Source: Closterium sp. NIES-65
Lineage: Eukaryota; Streptophyta; Zygnematophyceae; Desmidiales; Closteriaceae
Length of the DNA: 64,000 nucleotides
NCBI GenBank assembly: GCA_948144175.1
Contig: CANXME010002576.1
Location: 120,072 to 184,071 of the forward strand
Reading direction: 5' to 3'
The notes beneath the pieces are model-generated. The model was given only the letters and a program-made list of their open reading frames with translations, was not told the origin of the DNA and did not search any database. Of this stretch, positions 48,101-57,865 are shown one piece after another (within the stretch, counting starts at the first letter, position 1; each line of letters opens with the position of its first letter). A program made the position numbers and the translations under genes.

Positions 48101-51100
48101 CCTCTCTCCCCCTCTTCTCACAACCCTGCCTCCGTCGCCATTACCCTTCCCTCCACCCTCCCCGTCCCCTCCTCCTCCTCCTCCTCCCACCCTCTCTCCT
48201 CCACGCCAACGTCTACACTCGTCGCTCCATCCCCATCCCCGCTCTCAGCCTCCCCCTCTTCTCCCCCTATGGGTCTAACCACGCCCCAAGGCCGAAACCT
48301 GTCCTCCCCCACTCTGTCGGACATCCGCCTTTTAAGCAACCCCGCTTCCAGCAGTAGCTCCCAAGAAGATCTGTCAGACGGAAGTTCCTCGGAAGGAGTG
48401 TTTTTGGAGTTGAGTCTTGGGGAAGAGGAGGGAGAAGAGAGGGAGGAGAGGAGGGTTGGAGAGGAGGACGATGAAGAAAGGAGAGAGAGGGAAGAGAGGG
48501 ATGAAAGGGAGGGGAGGGATTGTGAGGAGAGGAGGAATTTAAGGGAGAGTGAGATTTGCATGCGTCTGGTAACAGCGAGAATGGAGAGGGAGAGGGATGG
48601 GGATGCCTTTTGCAGCAGAAAACGGCAGAAGGCAGCAGCAGCCTCGGTTGCAGCCACAGCAGCAGCTGCAGCTGCTGCTACGACCGGGGTTGTATCGCTG
48701 GCTGCAGCTGACTCGTCGCTGCATGCTTCCCAGCTTCGCTCGCTGTGCCTTGATTGGTGCATCCAGATCACAGACGACGCCCTGGCGCCTCTTGCTGGTA
48801 ACCACACGGCCTATGCCGGTAACCATGCGGACCAAAGCTGGTAACCGGATGTGCTTTAGTGTAACAATCTGCTGTACTGCACTGGTTACCACACACGCGC
48901 TTCTTTCATGCGAATCCTCCACCATCCAGGTTAAGACAACCACATGCCTGTTTTAGGATTGTGCACCGCATGCACAGTACCCTCCATGCACCATGCAAAG
49001 CCGTTGTTAGATATCCCTGGGAAGCCGTCCCTAAATCTGTACTGTGTGACGTGTCGCTATGTCTCTCTGCCCATCTTGTCTCCTCTTACCCCCTTTCAGC
49101 CTGCCACCACCTCGCCTCTCTCAGCACTCGTGGCTGTAACCGCCTGTCTGCTGCTTAAGTACTCCTGACGTGCTTTCTCTCCTCAAACCTCTCCCACACC
49201 ACTCCCCTCCCCTCCCGTCCCCTCCTTCACATCAGCCTGCCACCACCTCGCCTCTCTCAGCACACGTGGCTGTAACCGCCTGTCTGCTGCTGCTCTCACG
49301 CACGTCAGCCACCTGCCCTCCCTCACGCGCCTGAACCTGGAGATGTGCGGATTGCTCAAGGGGGGGATGCGCCACCTTACAGGTACGTCCGCTGTGTGAT
49401 ATTTGACTGACTCTGACTGATTCTGACTGAATCTGACTGAACCACCTCCTGCTGCTCTCACGCACTTGGCCCACATGCCTTCCCTCACTCACCTGAACCT
49501 CGGGGTGTGCGGAATGCTCAAGGGAGGCATGCGCCACCTCTCAGGCACGGCCTGCTGTGATCCCTGACTGACTCTAACTGATTCTGACTGGCTCTGGCTG
49601 ATTCTGACTGTGTCTGACTGATTAACCTGCTGCTCTCGCGCACATCAGTCACCTGCCCTCCCTCACCCACCTGAACGCACTTCCGTCCCCTCTCCCAAAC
49701 GGTCCGTTGTATTAATTCAGCAGGGGTACAAACATGCAGTTCTATCCATGATAGCCTCAATCCCTCGATCCCTGTCTCTCACAGCGCTCTCCTCCCTCCA
49801 CACCCTCAACGTCAGCTGGTGCACGTCCCTAGATGACGATGACATGGCACACATGGCAGTTTCCCTGGTTCTCATTTCCCCATTCCTGCTCCCGCCTCTC
49901 ATGCAGGGCTCTCCTCCCTCCACGCCCTCAACGTCGGCTGGTGCACGTTCCTAGATGACGACGACATGGCACACATAGCCCGCCTCTCCTCGCTGCACTC
50001 CCTCAACGTCTCACCCACATCCTGACATCAAAATCACAACTAAGACTCCTTGTGCCAAACCCCTCCACCCATCTGTCACAGGGCTTTCCTCCCTCCGCAC
50101 TCTGAACGTCGGTTGGTGCACGTCTCTCGACGACGATGACATGGCAGACATAGCCCGCCTCTCCTCGCTACACTCCCTCAACGTCTCCCGCTGCAAGATC
50201 ACAGATGCAGGCCTCACAGCTCTGCTGCAAGGTAAGCCATGCAGTCGAGTCCTCTCACATTTTCCATTCCCGCGGCCCCCCTCTCTCTCAGCGCTCTCCT
50301 CTCTCAGTGCTCGCCTCGCTACACTCCCTCAACGTCTCTCGCTGCAAGATCACCGACCTGGGCCTCACGGCTCTGCTGTAAGGTAAGATTGATATGACTT
50401 TCTAGGTGTGCGGTAACAGATAGGGTCGTCTGAAATCATGCGTTCGGACGACCCTATCTGTGTCCCTCTGCCCTGATGTGACTTTCTAGGTGTGCTGAAA
50501 TCATGCTAACAGAACGCATGATTTCACACGACCCTATCTGTGTCCCTCTGCCCTGATATGACTTTCTAGGTGTGCTGAAATCATGCTAACAGAACGCATG
50601 ATTTCACACGACCCTATCTGTGTCCCTCTGCCCTGATATGACTTTCTAGGTGTGCTGAAATCATGCTAACAGAACGCATGATTTCACACGACCCTATCTG
50701 TGTCCCTCTGCCCTGCTTCCAGTCCTCTCTCCCATCCTTTCGCACGCTCCATTCCATCAGCATCTGCAGCACTCTGCTCCCCCACCAGGCGCCTCAGGAG
50801 GAATAGTTTTCATCTTTCCACACGACCCATCATTCCATGCACCCCATCCCGCCCCACGCCCACATTTACAGCTATATCATCCCTCATCACTCTCCCTTTG
50901 AGCCGCCTAATACTTCCTTTCTGTCGCCGCACATGCCCCATTCCCATCCCGTCACATCCGCACCTGCAGCTCTCTCCTCCCTGACCAGTTTCAGCATGGC
51001 GGGCTGTCAGCATGCGACGGACACAGCCTTCTCTCTCATCTCTAGTAAGTGGTTCGTTTCATTACGAGTAAGCATTTTTTACCCACTTATCAGTTCGTTT

Positions 51101-54100
51101 CGATCCCCACTTACCTTTTTAGTCGTCAGCGTGGGACCGACCGACACAACCTACTCCCTCATGCTCATCTCCAGTAGGCGATTTCTCATTTCCCCAGGAA
51201 GTCTTCTCCGTCCCCACTGATTTTGGAGGCGCCTCAAAAACACTTTCACAGAGGTCTTCCCCACCCCACTGATCGTGCTAGCCATTTGGCCTGCTTCCTG
51301 CCTCTTCTCCAGCAAGCCTTTTCCCCTAAACCCGCCTTCCCTCCTGGTTTCACAGCAAGTCTTTCCCCTCACACTTCCACTTGTCGCTCACCCATTTGTG
51401 CCACGTGTCAGGCGTTCACGGATTGACTGAGCTCAACGTGGAGTGGTGTGCGCTTCTCAGTAACACGGGCCTCAAGCACATGCAAGGTGGGACAGTAGGA
51501 ATAGGGGGGATTGAAGCGGGGGAATGTGGAGGGGAGAGCACTGGGGTTTGGAGCGGAAGTGGGTTGGGGGGAACGTGGAGTGGTGTGCGCTTCTCAGTAA
51601 CACGGGCCTCAAGCACATGCAAGGTGGGGGAGAGAAAGGGGGAAGCGGGGGAGGGGACGGGAGGGATGGGAGGGGAGGGGAAAGGGGGAGACGGGAGGAG
51701 GGGGGGAACGTGGAGTGGTGTGCACTGCTCGCTAACATAGGCCTCAAGCATCTCCAAGGTGGGGGGGGGCTGTAGGGGAAGGGTTGGGGGAGGGGAGGAG
51801 GGGGGTAAGGGGCATGGGAAGCGGGGAGGCGCGGGAAGAGGGGAGGCGCGGGAAGAGGGGAGGCGCGGGAAGAGGGGAGGCGCGGGAAGCGGGGAGGCGC
51901 GGGAAGCGGGGAGGCGCGGGAAGCGGGGAGGCGAGGGTACGGAATAAGGTTTGGAGCGGAAGTGGGTTGGGGGGGTGTGGTGCCGCGTGCATTGCACACC
52001 AACACAGGCCCAAGATGCTGTAGGGTTTTTTTGAGAATTCTCAAGGCGCCTCAAAAATTGAGAATTCTCAAAAAAGCCCTATTGCCCACCAACACAGGCC
52101 CACGCACCTGCAAGGTGCTTCCTCTCTCCCCCTTCTTAAGGCGCCTCAAAAACATTGAGGCACCTCAAAACGCGGGAGTGGGTGGTGGGGAACGTGGAGT
52201 GGTGTGCATTTTCCGCCATCACAAGCCCAAGCACCTGCAAGGTGCTTCCTCTCTCCCCCTTCCTCCGTTCTCACGCATTTCACATTGCAGAATCTCGCCC
52301 GCACCTGCTTTGGAATCATCACACCAATTCCCCCCCACCACCCCCTCCCACTCACCACCTGTGCTTGAGATTTTTCTCTTTACTTGTTGCACTGTCCGAT
52401 TTTGCTTTTTCCCCTCTACTCTGCCCTTCCCACCCTTCTCTTCCCGCCCTTCCCTTCCCGCCCTTCCCTTTCCCCCCTTGCTTTTCCCCCCTTTTCTTTC
52501 CACCCTTGCTTTTCAACCCTGCTTCCCATCCACGTGCTCTCATGCGTCTCACATCTCAATCTGGCCTATACCCACTTTGGCTACTTCCTCCCTCTCTGCT
52601 TACCTTCTCCTCCCATTCTTTTTTCCCTCCCTTCCTCTCCCCCCTCCACCGCCCCTCCCTCCCAGCCTCCCCACCTCCACAGCTTTCACGCGTCTCACGT
52701 CTCTCATCCTGGCCTACACCCGCTTTGGTGTCATAGACACCCCTCCCCGTCCCCCTACCCGTGCTTCCCCTTTTTCTCTTTACTCGTTGCCCCTCCCTCC
52801 AGCTCTCACACGTCTCACGTCTCTCAACCTGGCCTACACCCGCTTTGGCGTCATCGACACACCCCGCAACAGGAGCATGCAGAGTGCTCCTTCCTTCATC
52901 TCCTGTAAGCCTCCCATCCCTCTCTCCTTGTCACCCACTTTGCTATATCAACTCCTCCCTCTCTATCACCCACTTTGCTCAACACCTTCCGCTTATCGTA
53001 CACTCTCCTCTATCAGTGCCTTTCACCTGTCACGTGTTTTTTTCTACATACTCCTTCATTCACCTTGCTCTTGCTCTATCGATCCTGTCCTTTATTACAA
53101 AGAAAAACTATCGACCCTGTCACCCCATTTTGTCCTCTATTGCGATCCATTACCCCACAGGGTAACCACCACCTCTACAGGAGTTTGTTGTTTTGATTAA
53201 TTCACTTTCCTCCCTCGCAGTCCTTCCCCACACGTTCTGTCTCTGCTGTGCTCTGCTCCCTTGCGTCGATTTGAGACATCTCAAAAGCCACGTGATAAAA
53301 GTGTTGTTGTGAGACGTCTCAAAAGCCACGTGATAAAAGTGTTGTTTTGAGACGTCTCAAAACAACACTTTTATCTCCTCCCTCGCAGTCCTTCCCCACA
53401 CGATCTGTCTCTGCTGTGCTCTGCTCCCTTGCATCGAATTACTCACTACCACTTTCCCACTCTTTCCCCACCCCTCTATTCTCCCCCTCCCCTCCACACC
53501 GACCACCCACCAACCCCCACTGCAGCGCTGCGCTCCCTCCGCCACCTCAACCTTGACTCATCACGCGTCAACGACCTTGCCATGGGAGAACTTGCAGGTG
53601 AACACATCCGTCTCTTTCCTTTTTTTCATTTTTTCCATTTACAAGTTGGAAAGGTTCCCAACTCTCTCATTATTCCCCTCTCATTGTAACCCTGCTGTAT
53701 GATTCCTCACAGGTCTAACTGCCTTGGAGAGCCTTGATCTGTCAGACTCCACAGTGGGCGATGCAGGGATTCGCAGCGTCTCTGGTAAGCAGTTGTAGTA
53801 GACATGCCCCTTCCCTCACCTCATCCCTCACCTCCCTTCCCCGCCCTTCCCCGCCCTTTCGCACCCTTCCCTTCCTGCCTCTCACAACGTTGACCTCGTC
53901 CCACCTCTCCCTCCTCCACTTCTTTCACCATCCCCTCCTTCTCTACTGCCATGACTCGTCTCTAAACCCTCACCCTCGGTTACTGCAATGTCACCGACGG
54001 TGGTGTGGGCAGCACTACCCTATCTCTTGACACTCCCCACCGCTCCCCACCTTCCCCTCTTCCCTCCCAATACAGCCATGACTCGTCTCTCCTCCCTCAA

Positions 54101-56174
54101 CCTGAGCTACTGCAACGTCACTGATGGCGGTGTGACCAGCATCACCCACCTCTCCACCTCTTCACCTCGCTCCACCTCTCTCCATTTCTCCCCACTTTCC
54201 CTTCTTCCCTCCCAATACAGCCATGACTCGTCTCTCCTCCCTCAACCTGAGCTACTGCAGTGTCACAGATGGCGGTGTGACTAGCATCGCTCACCTCTCC
54301 GCCCTCACATCCCTCTCCCTTGACACTCGCTCCATCACTGATGCTGGGCTGAAACGCCTGTCAGGTGAGTTCGTACCACTTTTCAGTCAAAACAAACTCC
54401 TCTCCTTCCTTGACCTGTCTCTCCAAGAATCATGGGTTGTGTTCGCCCACCTCTCCGCCCTCACCTCCCTCTCCCTCGACTCTTGCTCCGTCACCGACAC
54501 TGGGCTGAAGCGACCATCAGGTGAGATGGAAAGGTTGTCAGATAAGTTGCGAGATGAAACGGCTGTCACATGAGACGGTTGTGAGGTGAGATGAAACAGC
54601 TGTCAGATCATAGCCCGTCCAAAGTCTCATCATTTCTTTTCCATTCTCACCCCTTCACCCTCCCGTCCTTTCCCCATCTCCCGTTTTCCCTTCGCTCTGT
54701 TGTCTTTCTTGTTGTCCGCCCCACCCCACACAGCCCTGACCAAGTGACTTTTGAGTCGACTCAAATGTTTCCCCATCTCCCGTTCTCTCTTCTCTCTGTT
54801 CTCTCTGTTGTCTTTCTTGTTGTCCGCCCCACCCCGCACAGCCCTGACCAACCTCACCAACCTAGACTTGTTTGGAGCACGGGTGACGGACGAAGGCATG
54901 GCAGTGCTCAAGGGTGAGTTGGAAGGAGGGGAGAAAGGGGCTCAACAAATGGGGGATGGGGGAAATAGAATGGGGGAAGAAGAAGTGAGGAGGGTGGGAA
55001 TTCGGGGGACGGGGTATGAGGGTGACAAACGAGCTGTCCTTCTGCCCCTTGCTCCCCTTGCTCCATATGTGCCCCTTACCCCAGGATTCAAGAAGCTTCG
55101 GGTGTTGGAGGTGTGTGGGGGCGGCATCACGGACAAGGGAGTGAAGGAGCTTTCCTCACTGCCCCTGAACTGCCTCACACTCTCCTTCTCCTTCCTTCAT
55201 GCTTCCCACGTAACCCTAGCGCAGGCTTCAAGAAGCTTCGGGTGTTGGAGGTGTGTGGGGGCGGCATCACAGACCAGGGAGTGAAGGAACTCGCTTCTCT
55301 GCCCCAACTGGCCTCCCTCAACGTCTCTCAGAACCAGCGCATCACCGACGCTGGTGTCAAGGCTCTGGCAGGTGGGATGGGGAGGGGAATGCTTCCGTGT
55401 TAGACATACTTTGAATGGTGTGTGCTGCTGCTGTCCCAACTGGCCTCCCTCAACGTCTCTCAGAGCCAGCGCATCTCTGATGCGGGCGTCAAGGCTCTGG
55501 CAGATTAAGGAAGAAGAAGAAGACGACAAAAAGAAACAAGCAAAACACAGCATATGTTGGTACACTAAGCAGTAACGTGTGCAGCTGCATTGCATAGCAC
55601 CTGCTAAGCATGTGCTGTGTACGCTAGCATTCTCCGATGTCTCTCGGAACCAGCACATTTGGGACACTCCGAGTTGAGGCACGTGTAGAGAGGGTAATTC
55701 TGAGACGTCTTAAAACCCTCTCTACACATGTGCTGTGTACGCTAGCATTCCTCGATGCCTCTCTGAACCAGCACATCACGGACACTCGAAGTAGAGGCTT
55801 TTGCATGCGAGATAAAACATTGTCTATTATCGAAACCACACTGTCTTGTGAATCGTGTGAGGGAATCAGCACTCTGGTTCTTCCTTATCGCCCTCTTCTG
55901 TCCTCACAAGATTCCCTCTTTGCCCCACACCAACCCCCCCCCCCCCTGCCCCCCCCTTCCCCTTTCCACACCTGCAGCACTCACCACTCTCGAAACCCTC
56001 AACCTCTCGGGATCAGGAGTAACCCGCAATGGCCTCTGCCACCTGCTCGCCCTCTCCCGCCTCACCTCCCTCTCCCTGCACGGCTGCAAGGTGCACAGAG
56101 CGCATCTCAATCACCTGCTCGTCTCCCCTCTCTGTGACTGGGACCCGAGCCTCACCGTTACAGGGGTTAACTGA
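45180..56174 (+). CDS. RNI-type leucine-rich-repeat protein of the plant MGGACSR family
   Basis: Fifteen exons: 45180-45490, 45726-46848, 47128-47256, 47741-48797, 49236-49382, 50082-50231, 50970-51044, 51412-51486, 52803-52904, 53526-53597, 53713-53784, 54221-54364, 54842-54913, 55225-55371, 55978-56174; every phase agrees, 1290 residues. The N-terminus MGGACSRR fits N-myristoylation and is shared with a plant LRR family. Exon 2 is a Ser/Gly/Ala/Gln-rich insert. Exons 3-4 cover LSLPLLHALPAPLLE and YPNLNDRWLELLSPH, with a large low-complexity insert in exon 4. From residue about 860, RNI-type LRRs follow, one or two per exon, in the order of land-plant homologues (LDLFGARVTDEGM, LEVCGGGITDQGV, LNVSQN). 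No F-box seen. Role unknown, perhaps a membrane-anchored scaffold. The gene is unusually rich in partial exon copies. Confidence 0.82.
47290..47512 (+). pseudogene. Two shadow copies of RNI-LRR exon 3
   Basis: LQSLLHVLVHVRELSLPLLH coding sequence recurs at 47302-47390 and in part at 47430-47510; the first keeps GAGGTATAA at the donor, the second GTGGTCAGC. Confidence 0.75.
49099..49690 (+). pseudogene. Shadow copies of RNI-LRR exon 5
   Basis: An exon start copy at 49099-49159 precedes the real exon (49236-49382), and two partial copies follow at about 49440-49555 and 49625-49680, all with acceptor-like or LRR-coding pieces but incomplete. (The real exon lies within this span.). Confidence 0.7.
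49784..50035 (+). pseudogene. Two shadow copies of RNI-LRR exon 6
   Basis: LNV-WCTSLDDDDMA copies at 49784-49862 and 49907-50025, each with acceptor but no donor, precede the complete exon at 50082. Confidence 0.75.
50297..50392 (+). pseudogene. Downstream shadow copy of RNI-LRR exon 6
   Basis: Repeats LASLHSLNVSRCKITDLGLTA with acceptor and GTAAG donor but has an in-frame TAA just before it. Confidence 0.75.
50395..50715. repeat. 80-bp tandem array with nested hairpins
   Basis: Four units spaced exactly 80 bp (TGTCCCTCTG at 50461, 50541, 50621, 50701). The first holds a long inverted repeat (ACAGATAGGGTCGTC against GACGACCCTATCTGT); the others hold GAAATCATGC...GCATGATTTC. Confidence 0.9.
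51122..51180 (+). pseudogene. Shadow copy of RNI-LRR exon 7 end
   Basis: Degenerate copy of the exon 7 3' end (GACACA-CCT-CTC-CTCATCTC-AGTA). Confidence 0.55.
51201..51272. repeat. Palindrome-centred duplication, about 20-bp arms
   Basis: GTCTTCTCCGTCCCCACTGA (51201) recurs as GTCTTCCCCACCCCACTGA (51253). Between lies TTTTGGAGGCGCCTCAAAAA, the GCGC-centred form of the palindrome. Confidence 0.65.
51569..52255 (+). pseudogene. Five or more shadow copies of RNI-LRR exon 8
   Basis: Pieces of the exon coding NVEWCALLSNTGLKHMQ recur near 51572, 51706, 51990, 52082 and 52189, at increasing divergence and without usable acceptors. A 17-bp GAGGCGCGGGAAG-type array (about 51820-51945) lies among them. 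Confidence 0.7.
51989..52115. repeat. Palindrome-centred duplication with compound palindrome
   Basis: ATTG-ACACCAACACAGGCCCA flanks (51991 and 52081) enclose 52026-52075, made of TTTTTTGAGAATTCTCAA, GGCGCCTCAAAA and TTGAGAATTCTCAAAAAA: two AATT-centred palindromes around a half GCGC one. Confidence 0.8.
52105..52263. repeat. Palindrome-centred duplication, about 32-bp arms
   Basis: CACCTGCAAGGTGCTTCCTC and its C-rich continuation at 52105-52137 recur at 52232-52263. Directly after the first copy lie AAGGCGCCTCAAAA and TTGAGGCACCTCAAAA. Confidence 0.75.
52270..52745 (+). pseudogene. Three shadow copies of RNI-LRR exon 9
   Basis: LTSL-LAYTRFGVIDTP-coding pieces occur at about 52270-52325, 52535-52590 and 52676-52745, similarity rising toward the real exon at 52803. 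Confidence 0.75.
53208..53440. repeat. Palindrome-centred duplication, 62-bp arms, with 42-bp perfect palindrome
   Basis: 53208-53270 recurs at 53378-53440 with two or three mismatches. The 107-bp spacer has three GAG-AC(G/A)T-CTC palindromes, two 22-bp copies of AGCCACGTGATAAAAGTG-type sequence, and a perfect 42-bp palindrome at 53333-53374 centred on GACGTC. Confidence 0.9.
53949..54175 (+). pseudogene. Two shadow copies of RNI-LRR exon 12
   Basis: CCATGACTCGTCTCT-openings at 53949 and 54079 code for the same LNLSYC-VTDGGV repeat as the real exon at 54221. The nearer copy is better preserved and has the acceptor AATACAG. A copy of the second half lies at 54440-54525. Confidence 0.8.
54670..54850. 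repeat. Palindrome-centred duplication of intron end plus acceptor
   Basis: About 74 bp ending in the acceptor and first codons of exon 13 (CACAGCCCTGACCAA) at 54670-54743 recur at 54769-54850, where they lead into the true exon. CTTTTGAGTCGACTCAAATG lies exactly at the junction. Confidence 0.85.
55083..55200 (+). pseudogene. Shadow copy of RNI-LRR exon 14
   Basis: FKKLRVLEVCGGGITDKGVK with acceptor, 142 bp upstream of the real exon; loses frame after SLPLN. Confidence 0.8.
55435..55800 (+). pseudogene. Further copies of the exon 14 end, two around a hairpin
   Basis: LASLNVSQSQRISDAGVKAL at 55440-55505 ends in-frame at TAA. Diverged copies at 55609-55657 and 55727-55776 (about 49 bp) flank GAGACGTCTTAAAA set in an 11-bp-armed hairpin (TGTAGAGAGGG / CCCTCTCTACA). 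Confidence 0.75.
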
Positions 56175-56440
56175 TATTAGCCCCCACACAGTCGGGGTTA
56201 ACTGATCTTAGCCCCCAATCAGTCAGGGTTAACTGATCTTGGCCCCCACTCAGTCAGGGTTAACTGATCTTAGCCTCCACACAGTCGCGCACTCCCACCT
56301 ACTCACCCTCTCCCGCCCCACCTCTCTCTCTCCCTGCACGGCTGCAAGGTGCGCAGGGCGCACCTCAGTCACCTGCTTGTTCCCCGTCTCTGCGACTTAA
56401 ACCTAAGCCTCACTGTCACAGGCGTTACAGGGGTCATGTG
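56155..56440 (+). repeat. 31-bp array over the stop codon and a shadow of the last exon
   Basis: The stop-codon region (GGGTTAACTGAT) starts a four-unit, about 31-bp array GTTAACTGATCTTAGCCCCC; then the LSLHGCKV-RAHL-HLL exon part recurs at about 56285-56430. Confidence 0.75.
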
Positions 56441-56710
56441 ATCTCATCTTAGCTGCTCTTGATGCTGGCAAGGCATGAGTGGTTATAACTTGGGGCCATT
56501 CTCCGACAAAATACCTTTCTTGGGAGGGTACATGGGTCAGATGTGTAGATTGTGGATAGTTATGCACAAGGGAAGCATGCATGTGATGCTCGAGCGAAGA
56601 ATGTACTACGCTGTGTTGACCTTATGTACATATGTATATATGGGTGCGATGGGGGGGGGAGGGGGGGGGGGGGTGGGTGTAATGGTTGACTACAGCTGTG
56701 AATGCCTCCA
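56441..56710. other. Spacer after the RNI-LRR gene
   Basis: Nothing beyond a G-run near 56650-56675. Confidence 0.4.
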
Positions 56711-57011
56711 CTAGGCCCTCAGATTGGTTTGAGGGTATGCTGATCGATCAGCATGCCCCGGCCGCCCAGGTGTCCAAATCAGTGTTCATGGTTTTTTTAT
56801 ACTGATTTTGCGAGTGTAAAAATCATAAGTAGACTGAACCATCAGTGTAAAAAAGTAAAACAAAGTTGAATCACCAATTCAACTCAAAGTTTGCCGCTGT
56901 GAGAGTTCCTTCCAGCGATGCAAAGCACGTCGGCACGCGATCTGCTGTACAGCGCATGGCATCTCCAAGTGTGTGGGTGGGGTCTCGTGAATCCCGGGCC
57001 AGGTACATACT

Positions 57012-57128
57012 TGTCAAATATTATAGCCTGTAGTGGGTTGGGCTATATGGGGTACAACTAGTTAGGGTTAGGTTATGTACCCCAATTCTGTTAATACAAC
57101 GCATCCCGCTGTAGTTCTCATTTTGACA
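57012..57128 (+). repeat. 5' LTR of the copia element
   Basis: 117 bp, TG...CA ends; carries GGGCTATATGGGG and TTAGGGTTAGG near its middle. Confidence 0.92.
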
Positions 57129-57140
57129 TGGTATCCGCAG
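57129..57140 (+). other. Probable primer-binding site
   Basis: TGGTATCCGCAG directly follows the 5' LTR; its first seven bases fit the initiator tRNA-Met 3' end used by plant copia elements. Confidence 0.6.
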
Positions 57141-57189
57141 TAGGTTAGCGCTCCTAGTCCTAGGCCCGCCCTTCCCTACCACTAGGGTT

Positions 57190-57790
57190 ACCACTACGCC
57201 CTGCCAGCCCGCCAGCGCCCTACCCCACGCCCCAGCCGGCGCACCCCTCCCCTCCCCGCCCTTAGCCAGCGCGCCCGCCAGCCAGCCAGCGCGCCAGCCA
57301 GCCAACGCGCCAGCAGCCTGCGCGCCAGCCAGCCAGCCAGCGCGCCAGCCAGCCAGCGCGCCAGCAGCCTACGCGCCAGCCAGCCAGCCAGCGCGCCAGC
57401 AGCTAGCGCGCCAGCCCGCCAGCGCGCCAGCCAGCCAGCGCGCCAGCGCGCCAGCCAGCCAGCGAGCCAGCGCGCCAGCCAGCCTGCGCGCCAGCCCGCT
57501 TGCACGCCAGCCCGCCAGCGCGCCCGCCAGCGGGCGCACCAGCGAGCTCGCCAGCGCGCCCGCCAGCACGCACGCCAGCGTGCCCGCTAGCGCGCCCGCC
57601 AGCGCGCCACGCCAGCGGGCCCCGCCAGCGCGCACGCCAGCGCGCCGCGCCCGCCAGCGCGCGTCCTGCTTAGCCGCCCGCCAGCGCGCCGCGCTCGCGC
57701 GCCACGTCGGCCAGCGCGCTGCGCCGGAGCGTGCCCCGCCAGCGCGCGCCCCGCCGCCCCGCGCCCAGCCAGTGCGCGCCCCGCCTGCGC
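57190..57790. repeat. GC-rich GCGCCAGCCAGC array in the element leader
   Basis: About 600 bp of imperfect GCGCCAGC/CAGCCAGC repeats between primer site and gag. All frames are open or nearly so, producing false Ala/Arg/Gly/Trp-rich proteins. Confidence 0.85.
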
Positions 57791-57865
57791 GCACCCGCCT
57801 CGCACTCACCTCCCTCTCCTCCTCCTCTCGCGGCTGGCGGCCGCTATCACTTGTCCTCGCCCCTC

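Noticed and set aside
45191-48844. Alternative-frame Ala/Leu-rich proteins within the RNI-LRR gene
   Set aside because: Shadows of CAG/GCA-type low complexity in exons 2 and 4; the LRR-containing frame has consistent splice phases.
57055-57080. Telomere-like TTAGGGTTAGG
   Set aside because: Only one and a half units, inside both LTRs; part of the element, not an interstitial telomere.
57021-57809. Ala/Arg/Gly-rich minus-strand proteins
   Set aside because: Produced by the GC-rich leader array of the copia element.
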